Assembly (NCBI GenBank): GCA_037953625.1
Contig: CM075654.1
Span: 21,879,501-21,943,500 of the forward strand
DNA from: Crotalaria pallida
Lineage: Eukaryota > Streptophyta > Magnoliopsida > Fabales > Fabaceae
Length of the DNA stretch: 64,000 bases
Direction: 5' to 3'
Part shown: piece after piece, positions 56,716-64,000 of the stretch
Numbering within the stretch: the first letter of the stretch is position 1
Layout of the letters: each line of letters opens with the position of its first letter
Program-made: the position numbers and the translations under genes
The notes under the pieces: generated by a model
What the model was told of the DNA's origin: nothing
Seen by the model: the letters and a program-made list of their open reading frames with translations, nothing else
Database searches by the model: none

Positions 56716-58961
56716 TGTAACACCCTAGTAATAATTACCCTTAAGTACCCATAATATAAAATAGTAGCTTGAAAATTTCTTTTTAAAACTATTTGATTTC
56801 TAAAATCTCTGTCAAACCGGACAGAGTTTCCTTTGTTTATTGAGTAAACCAAAGTTTAGATTTCCTGAAACCTGTGCAATGCATATATATATATATATAT
56901 ATTTTCCTTTCATCCAGGGCCAACAGGGCCAAAACATCAATAGTGGAATAACCATCCACATCATCACATAATTACATCAAAGGTCGCAGCAAATAAACAA
57001 GTTGTGGAACTATGACAGTTTCCCAAAATAATGTACTTCCTTTCCAAAAGAAGCAGTCCTGGGTACCCCAAAGATAATTTGCATAACATATACAAAACAT
57101 ATAGACACATATACTATCTCCAATATACCCCAGGACTACACCAAAAATCCCCTAAACTCTCATAAGCTACTCTCCCTGTAAGGGAGAGTGCACCTGCTCG
57201 GCCGGGGGTTGTGCAAGCTCAATCTCAGTACCTGTAAAATATAGCAAGAGGGTGAGCATTACACATGAAGTAGGAAGCAGTTTCTAATTAGACATACTAA
57301 CCCACCAAGTCATACACACTTAGACATTTAGCACATGTAAGTTCATACAATCATTCCATGTCATATTCATGCAATTTCAATATTCATTTTCTTTCTCTTT
57401 GTCCCATTATAATTCAATTATCCAATGATCTTTTCACCATTCAATTTCTCATTTCCATATATTAGTACCACTAGGAATTGGTTGCTCCTGCTAGGGCATT
57501 TGTACACCCATTAGGGACTTATACACCCATCAGGACTTTAATCACCCATTAGGCTTCACCCGTTAGGACAATACATGCAATCTTTATCATTGCTTAACAC
57601 ATTTCATAACATATTCACTTTCATCTACTTTATTCCTTTTCACATTTTCCATACTCTTAATTATCGTTGAATTGATCACTTGGGCACATCGACGCCTAAC
57701 GGGGCGTTTGGACCTAATGGGGCATTTGGCCTGACGGGGCATTTAGCCCTAATGGGGCATTTGATACACCTAGCAGGGGCGACCTAGTGTGCCAATGTCC
57801 CAATGATCAATTCAACCATCCATCCCTTTTTAATTCATTTAAATTATACTTTTGCATTTAGCATTGTATTCCACTCAATTCAACATATCAACCAAACATT
57901 ACTAACATAATACAAACAATTAATTTAATCATATACATCAAGTAGCACATATCCATATTCATTCATATATCACAATTAATCATCCATAAGTCATATCTAT
58001 CAATATTTATTCACATTCTTGCAATCTTATTGAACATTTTCACTTAGGGCTCATTTATGACAATATCATAATAATTTCAATATGTATTAATTCCTTGGGT
58101 TCCTATATAACTCTAAACACATAACATTAGCAAATCACTATGCACTAGCTAGAAAACTAGTCCCTAAACCAAGGTAACACACACCCCCTTACCTCAATCA
58201 AGGAGAGAGTGGGAGAACCTCAAGCCCTAGCTTCTAGCACCCAAAACAAAGAGCTCCAAAGGCAAACGAAGGAGGAGAGTGATGATGATCTTCCCTAAGC
58301 CATAGAAATGAGGACGATGAAGAGATCATGACATAAAAACAAGAGGAATTTCGTGTTTCACCAAGAGGTGGGAAGAGAGAGAGAAAAAATTCAAACCAAA
58401 GAGAGAGGAATGAAATTAAAAACATGAAAACTTACTTGGAGTGACAAAGATGGGGCTTGATGATGGATTTAGGAGTGATTCACTTGAGGTTTAATGGATT
58501 TAGAATGAGAGATTTTGTACCCTAGAGAGAGAGAGTTCGAATTTTGCCAAGAATGAACGCGTGAATCGCTTTTATTTTTTTCTCACAGTACAGCCTTTAA
58601 TCGATTAATAATCGATTAAGCACTTTCAAACTTTCTGACCTTAATCGATTACTCTGCAGCTTAATCGATTAAGCTGCTCAGTTTTGCAGCATTCATACTT
58701 TGGAAGGCCATAACTTCTTCGTTACCCGTTGGATCTTCCCCAAATTTTGACACAAGCTTCCTCACCTATCCTACTTCACATCCAACGGTGGAATTTGTAT
58801 TCTAAGCTACCAATCTTGTTATTCTTATTCCCCAAAGTCCTATGTTCTAAACTTGAATTTGTATATCTAATTGGCCAATTTTTTAACTTAAATCATAATT
58901 ACTTATATCCTAAGACTATCAAAACATGATTTACACTAAGAATTAAATTTGGGATGTTACA
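56716..58961 (-). repeat. element C 5' LTR (2,246 bp)
   Basis: As the 3' LTR: palindromes 58598-58672, donor ATTGAG/GTAAGGGGGTG at 58192, predicted intron to 57232 (961 bp), 65-nt segment 57167-57231, hairpin 57055-57137, (TA)n 56883-56902. The first predicted exon contains a 63-codon open frame (58234-58425), very Phe/Ser/Leu-rich, probably chance. Confidence 0.9.
57167..57231 (-). other. predicted 65-nt terminal exon of element C
   Basis: After a split codon: TEIELAQPPAEQVHSPLQGE then TAG. Compared with element A, changes in the Leu, Ala, Gln and Pro codons are silent. A TGA stands in frame just before the donor, so a start codon upstream in this frame is excluded for simple two-exon splicing. 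Confidence 0.4.
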
Positions 58962-60216
58962 ACAAGCAGCAAGGAAAGATTTACTAAGATCTGCAAACGA
59001 AACGTTAAAAGTTTCAATGCATGTTGTGCATCTCTACATGATCCTGACCAAATAAAACAGGGTTTCACAAATGAATTAAAATAACAACCCATATCACTCC
59101 CTACAGAATAAAAACAAAATAAGGAAAAATATAAGAAAAACTAATCAGTGACATAGATAAAGGTATAGGTAGCACCTCAAGCAAGTAACTCCATCAAGCA
59201 GACTGCTCTGGCTTTATGAACTGAATAGTAGCAAAACCTTCTTAAACGTAAAATAATATCACTTTTAACTCTTGCAAATTGATTGATCAAGGACCATGAA
59301 TGGGATAAGCATAACAATGAGCTTTATCCTGAACATAGACCTTATCCTTTCAAAACAGACCATATCCTTTCATAACTACTGTGCATTAAGACTATAGAGT
59401 TTGCCTACACAAAATTATTATATATAGCAACAATTTAGTGTAGGATAGGAAATAATTCTAACCTTAAGCTAAAAATTCACCCCCTCTTGAATAAAAAATG
59501 CATCCTTCTATCTTCTACATCACATCCTACCTTCACAAGCCCATCAATCTATCAAGAATATAAACTGCAAAAAAAATCAAAAAACAAATAGCATAAAATC
59601 ACTTAACATTTACAGCAAAATGAGTTTCAGTGCTGAAACTCATTCAAACTTTTTTTTTCTGAATCAAAAGGGACTTATGCACAAAGAGACAAGAAATTCT
59701 AATTACACCAAGCTGTGGCAAAAACTGGTTTGGACAACATATGGTAGATGGAGCACATGGATACAGCTGAGGCAAAAACTGGTTTGGACAACATATGCAG
59801 CCTTGATTTACCACATAGTTGGAAAGGAACAAAAGATCATTCCACCAAGCTAATAGGGCCACTAATCAGGTTTTCCAAAGCATGAAAACCTCTCAGTCCA
59901 TAATCTATACACACCATATTATGCCAAGAAATGCACATATGCCTAAACTCCTGGTCTCCTTTGTCTTCCTAAACCCTTTCCTAGTCATTAACAAGAAATC
60001 TGCTTAATGTGAACCGTGCACCAAACTTAATACACTAGACCATAAATTTCAAGCCAAAATGCAAAGCAAAGACCAATGATACAAATAGCAGAACCATTAG
60101 AAAAACACATAATTGTATACTAATTTTTGCATCACCTTGATCAACCACCAAAAAAATAAAAATTAAACTCACTCATTACAAGTGTCTACTGAATAAAGCA
60201 AAATAAGCATACTAAC
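58962..60216. other. CACTA interior right of element C, no recognised gene
   Basis: AT-rich. A direct repeat (GGCAAAAACTGGTTTGGACAAC) occurs near 59717 and 59771. No coding match was recognised. Confidence 0.5.
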
Positions 60217-60336
60217 CTTTATCAACGGAACAAGAGGAAGCTGAATGGAAGTTGGATAACAACCGGGATTAGCAACAAGGCGAGCATTCTTTATTTCCTC
60301 CCTTAAAACCTCAGTCAATCCATATATAGCTTCTTT
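60217..60336 (-). pseudogene. captured exon of N-acetyl-gamma-glutamyl-phosphate reductase
   Basis: Exactly 40 codons bounded by an acceptor (CTATCCAG at 60337-60344) and a donor (GTTAGT at 60211-60216), read on the minus strand. The peptide contains AIYGLTEVLREEIKNARLVA then NPGCYPTSIQLPLVPLIK. NPGCYPT holds the catalytic cysteine of ArgC, the plastid arginine-synthesis enzyme that reduces N-acetylglutamyl-phosphate to the semialdehyde. The frame is open and the splice sites intact, so capture is recent or the exon has drifted little. Flanking exons of the gene were not found, so no enzyme can be made. Confidence 0.9.
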
Positions 60337-60906
60337 CTGGATAGAGATAAATAGATTAACTCAGAAAGAAGAATAAAATTATAAAACGAAAAAAGTGACA
60401 TTTAAGGAAATTCATTTTTTTACAATTAACATAAAAAGAACTACAAAATAGTTTCACTTAAGATTCATGATTCTCAGATATGATCAGAATTCAGAAATCA
60501 AACTTAGCATGTCAAACTCATAAAGAGCGATGGCATTTCACTTGTTAATATATGCCTTAGAACTTAGAAGAGGTTAAATCGTTTGCTAGGCAAAGTTCTG
60601 ACGAAATGAAAGACAACATAGAAGCATAAAAACTGAACATGATTCCACATGTTACTTTTAGTGACATTTTCCAGTTTACTAAAGAAAACAACCTGAAAAT
60701 ACCAAAAACTTTCTAGCAAGAGAAAAGGTGGAAATAAATATTGCCATCAATTTTCTACAACATGGTTCCCTTTAACTTTAAAAGCATACTGCAAAAGAAC
60801 AGCATACTCAGGTAGTTGTTATTAAACCTTTGATCATATAAAGTTAACGTTTATGCATTCTTAGTGAAGGTATGATCGACAAACATTTAAGCAAAAAAAT
60901 ATTTAC

Positions 60907-60997
60907 CTTGGTGGAATCACTAAGCTGTGATTTGAGATTCATAACTTGAGGTACAATTACTTGAATTAACGACATGTTTGCATAAATACCATCAATG
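60907..60997 (-). pseudogene. possible captured exon, gene unknown
   Basis: Bounded by AAG/ acceptor at 60998 and donor ACCAAG/GTAAAT at 60901-60906; thirty open codons reading IDGIYANMSLIQVIVPQVMN then LKSQLSDSTK. It does not fit the ArgC exon order and I do not recognise it. It may be from another captured gene. Confidence 0.35.
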
Positions 60998-60999
60998 CT

Positions 61000-61713
61000 T
61001 CCCGCTGTGGTGTAGTGTATTAACTAAGAAATCACTGCAAAGACGGGAAAGTTATATCATCAAGTTAAAGACAGGGGAAGCAACCCCATAACTGAGTGCC
61101 AGGCGATTAAGAAGGTGGTAATAAAACAATGGTCATATTGCTTATACTGACTAGAGTGAGGTACCAACTACCTACCGTTGTGTATGGATTATAAAATCAA
61201 GCTAATACCAAGCCAATTTGAAATGAACAACTAGAGTATAAACTTCAAGACTAAATTTCTTTGGTCAACAAAAAATGCAATACAAATAGTTGATGTAAAA
61301 AATATAAATGCTATCTAGTTGTCATACCTAAACCAAGTGGCTAAATACCATAAGAGTCTACAAAAGGTTAAGATGGGCAACAGGAAAAAGGATAGTTTAG
61401 AAAGCTCACAATAAGTGCCTTCATATACTGCACTTGAAATAAGTTAATAATGCTAGTTTGTGATGAAGAATGGATAGAAATTTATGCTACCAACTTCTAC
61501 TTGAAGCACTTATTCATTTACTCTACTATCCTACTCAATATAGGTGTGATTGTGAGCCTCATTAATTCTTGTCAAGGTGGGAAAAGGAAAGAAAATTTAA
61601 CAAACACAAACAACAATAACAATAATAGAAAAAACATGAATTCATATAATTTTTCTCACAACTCCATGGAGTACAGAACCAAAAAGTCATAGAATGAGAA
61701 GTTGATGACTTAA
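61000..61713. other. CACTA interior between captured fragments
   Basis: No recognised gene. An 80-codon frame (61450-61692, with a hydrophobic YSTILLNIGVIVSLI stretch and a poly-Asn end) is probably chance. Confidence 0.4.
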
Positions 61714-61869
61714 AAATCCGAGCTTTCAGATAATGAGGAGAGACAAGATGATGATCATACTGTCGAGATTTGGATAAGGAGGCTGAAAAAAGTGATGCAT
61801 GATGCTGATAACTTGTTTGATGAGTTAATGTGTGAAATGAAAATCACCTATCTAAGATTCAAAAACTAA
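61714..61869 (+). pseudogene. captured fragment of an NLR resistance-type gene (Rx-type coiled coil)
   Basis: 51 open codons: ELSDNEERQDDDHTVEIW, then IRRLKKVMHDADNLFDELMC. The pattern VxxWIRRLKxVxxDADxLxDE is that of the N-terminal Rx-like coiled coil of CC-NLR immune receptors. A stop lies just before and after, and no NB-ARC or LRR is nearby. It is on the strand opposite to the ArgC exon, so the two were captured separately. Confidence 0.7.
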
Positions 61870-62129
61870 TGTAGCTTCTACTGACCATTTCAAATGAAGA
61901 AGTACAAGGGAGTTAAAATGAGAAGTTGGGGTTTAGATGGAATGTCTTGATTTCACTAAGATTCAAAAACTATGTAACCCTAAAACACAAATTATGCAAC
62001 CTAAAAACAACAATTGAAGGAAATCGAAATTATGTAACTCCTAAAATACCAATTATAAAACCCTAAAAATAGCAATTGAAGGAAATCGAAGGAGACAAGG
62101 AGGAGTAGTCAAGTTGAGCTTACCTCTCC

Positions 62130-62590
62130 AAGGGACAAGGAGGAGTGTTTGAGGCAGGGAAGAAGAACGCTGCTGCTACTATTGCCGTCCACACTGCTGC
62201 TGCCATCGCCAACGATGATGCTGCCGTCAACGAGTTTTGGGGTGTGGTGGCTGCGATGGTTTTGGAGTTTTTGGGGTGTTGGGTATTGCTTGAAGAAACA
62301 TATGGCTTGTACTGCTTAGAACTTTGAAGGCTGAGAGTAAGTGTGAGGTTGTGTGATTGGTATGAACGGAGGTTGCGAGCGGTGGTTGGTCTCGAGCGAT
62401 GGCGGGTTCGAATCAGAGGTCGCGATCGTGGTGTCTGGTACGGAGGTCGCGAGCGGTGGCTGGTACGGTACGGTGGTCTCGAGCGGTGACTGGTTCAAAT
62501 CGGAGGGAAAGAGAGAGTGGTAGCGACGGGAGAGTGGTGTGGCCGGCCCTAATTTGAGAAATCTCTGTTTCTCTCTCCCTATGACATATC
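62130..62590. repeat. GC-richer block with GGTCTCGAGCGGTGG-type repeats
   Basis: Four or five variants of GAGGTCGCGAGCGGTGGCTGG and GGTCTCGAGCGATGGC recur at 62380-62500. Base composition is much richer in GC than around it, which could mean captured exon or promoter sequence, but no protein is recognised. Confidence 0.5.
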
Positions 62591-62684
62591 TCCCTACTTA
62601 ATGGCAATTCGATGGGTTTAGTTAAAGGAGTACCTTTTTTTAATTATTTTTTTTAATTTTTTTTAAATTATTTAATCTTATTGG

Positions 62685-62779
62685 CAACGATAATGTCGTT
62701 GCAGAAAACATGTGTTTTTAGCAACGACTTTTTTTAGTCGTTGTAAAGGTCGTTGCAATAAATGGTTTTTTTTGTAGTG
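62685..62779. repeat. CACTA right terminus
   Basis: GCAACGATAATGTCGTTGC, GCAACGAC and GTCGTTG repeats lead to GGTTTTTTTTGTAGTG. Confidence 0.9.
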
Positions 62780-63419
62780 TATTTTAGAATTTATTCTTTT
62801 AAAATGTATTTAGTAACACTATTGTGAAATGGTATTAGTTCATAAGACATAACTTTTCAAGAATTTATTACTTTGTACAGGTGCATCAGCATTGTTTCAG
62901 AATTTATATTTTTAAATTATATTTAGAAACACTATTATGAAAGGGTGTTAGTCCATAAGACATATCTTTTCAAGAATTTTTTATTTTTTTAAAACTATTA
63001 TGAAAGGGTGTTAGTGCATAAGACATATCTTTTCAAGATTTTTTTTATTTTTTTAAAACGATTATGAAAGGATGTTAATTAATCCATAAATTATATCTTT
63101 TCAAGAATTTTTTAATTTTTAAATAATAAATGACGTTGACACGTGACATATTTCATCTGTTCTCATTTTCCTAACTTTTATTGTGAGAATTTTATTTCAT
63201 GAGAAGTTTTCTGATTCAATATTTGATTTCGAAATTATATAAGAGTTATAGATTCCAAACCCCATGAAATATCCCAAAACCCCAATTTTAACATGGAAAT
63301 TATCACATTATCCTAATTAAAAAATTAATAGGATATAAACCCCATATATTATCCACAAACCCCATCTTCTTTCTCTAATCATAAACCTCATAACTACCTA
63401 AACATAAAATCATTTCTAA
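62780..63419. repeat. AT-rich flank with ~65-bp tandem repeat
   Basis: At about 62820-63125 the phrase TTATGAAAGGGTGTTAGT...CATAAGACATATCTTTTCAAG recurs roughly four times. A related unit (TTTATGAAAGGGTGTTTCAG, near 47965) lies left of the CACTA element, so the transposon entered this array. No gene. Confidence 0.7.
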
Positions 63420-64000
63420 ACATAAACTTAAATCATTTCTTTCCTCTCCCCTCATTACCACTACACAGCACCACCACCACTACACTGCACAACACCATCA
63501 CAACAACATTACCGCACAACACCATCACAATAGCACAATCGCACAACACAACCACACCATACCACCGTAACAGCACAACCGCATAACACCACCGCAACAC
63601 CGCACACAACCGCAAGAAAAAAAATCGCAAAAGAGAAAAAAAAAAGGAAAAAAGTTACGGTCAAGAAAGTTAATAATGTTTGAAGAAATTGCAAGAAAGA
63701 AAAAATACAGGTTGGCCACTGTGGTAGCACCGTAGCATTAAAATGGAATGGAAAAGTTAGCCATACGAGGATTTTTTTTTCTGTTTTACGATTTTTCTTT
63801 TTTCTTTTTTTTTTTACGGTTGTGTGCGGTGTTGCGGTGGTGTTATGCGGTTGTGCTGTTACGGTGGTGTGGTGTGGCTGTGTTGTGCGATTGTGCTGTT
63901 GTGATGGTGTTGTGCGGTGGTGCTGTTGTGATGGTGTTGTGCAGTGTAGTGGTGGTGCTGTGTAGTGGTAATGAAGGAAGATAAAATAAATGATTTAGGT
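63420..64000. mobile_element. fold-back element with GTTGTGC-type minisatellite arms
   Basis: The arm 63425-63645 (ATTACCACTACACAGCACC...CACCGCAACACCGCACACAAC) is the complement of 63785-63985. Both arms are made of short CACAACACCATCAC-type repeats. The loop is about 140 bp. The right end reaches the window edge, so the outer boundary is unknown. Open frames in the arms (Cys/Val-rich) come from the repeat. Confidence 0.75.

Larger units (their letters stand above)
49869..58961 (-). mobile_element. element C: complete Tekay-like gypsy retrotransposon
   Basis: Two LTRs (49869-52118 and 56716-58961) start TGTAACACCC and end TGTTACA on the plus strand. Flanking five-mers are GCAAG (49864-49868) and ACAAG (58962-58966), a TSD with one change. 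PBS complement at 56701-56712, PPT complement at 52119-52131. One gag-pol frame (52155-56537) has a single premature stop. The LTRs differ at perhaps a dozen places by eye, including (TA)n length, so the insertion is recent and younger than the CACTA element around it. Confidence 0.95.
48016..62779. mobile_element. CACTA (En/Spm-type) transposon carrying gene fragments and a gypsy insertion
   Basis: Ends CACTACAAAAAAAACC (48016) and GGTTTTTTTTGTAGTG (to 62779), perfect inverted termini, with the 3-bp TSD TAT at 48013-48015 and 62780-62782. Sub-terminal GCAACGAC/GTCGTTGC motifs are dense at both ends, as expected for transposase binding. Without element C and its TSD it is about 5.7 kb. No TNP2/TNPD transposase is recognisable, so it is non-autonomous. 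Captured pieces: an ArgC-type exon (60217-60336), an unknown exon (60907-60997) and an NLR piece (61714-61869). Confidence 0.9.

Noticed and set aside
61450..61692. 80-codon frame with a hydrophobic stretch
   Set aside because: Low-complexity Asn-rich end, no splice context and no recognised family; probably chance within the CACTA element.
62145..62607. Ala-rich and Arg-rich frames on both strands near the CACTA right end
   Set aside because: They come from GC-rich short repeats and no known protein pattern is present.
63433..63984. Cys/Val-rich frames in the arms of the last fold-back element
   Set aside because: Both arms translate the same minisatellite in several frames; no gene.

Overview
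This looks like plant nuclear DNA from a transposon-packed, probably pericentromeric region; a legume is likely but not proven. It is AT-rich, and I recognise no intact host gene. What it holds is nested long terminal repeat (LTR) retrotransposons, a LINE, a 14.8-kb CACTA DNA transposon, fold-back elements and a SINE-like insertion. Long LTRs carrying arrays of the palindrome TAATCGATTA are familiar to me from legume genomes; that is the main basis for the legume guess. Layout: 1-2969 is a gypsy-type 3' remnant with a 351-bp LTR. 2984-4030 is a fold-back element with a second fold-back element inside it. 4401-14512 is a SINE-like insertion split by element A (4472-14444), an LTR element with 3.6-3.7 kb LTRs, a 5-bp target-site duplication (TSD), primer-binding site (PBS) and polypurine tract (PPT), but no gag or pol (LARD-like). 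15185-22941 is a SIRE-like Copia element with gag only; its 5' LTR carries a 2.58-kb solo LTR (element D). 22942-25735 is a reverse-strand Tat/Ogre-like pol. 25775-37157 is a mosaic: Copia LTRs, two copies of LTR family B, a 'plant transposon protein' ORF, a reverse Copia gag and a small MITE. 37158-43926 is an unusual pol-LTR-gag order from a chromovirus-like gypsy (element E). 43936-47175 is a reverse-strand LINE broken inside reverse transcriptase and carrying a second MITE copy. 48016-62779 is a CACTA element with 3-bp TSD, holding a complete, nearly intact reverse-strand Tekay-like gypsy (element C, 49869-58961) and fragments of at least two captured host genes: an exon of N-acetyl-gamma-glutamyl-phosphate reductase with its active-site cysteine, and an NLR coiled-coil piece. 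63420-64000 is a fold-back element running to the window edge. How the parts fit: the most striking pattern is a shared design inside the long LTRs of A, B, C, D and E. Each has an array of short CG-centred palindromes near the LTR 5' part, a good splice donor, a 1-2 kb segment rich in hairpins, a splice acceptor, and a short final exon or ORF. In A, B and C this exon is exactly 65 nt and can encode a conserved peptide ending AEQ..-.PLQGE. A, B and C also share two further hairpins whose stems change in a compensating way between families. In A and E the hairpin arrays keep the loop constant while the stem sequence varies. This is read by eye; no alignment, folding or database search was possible.
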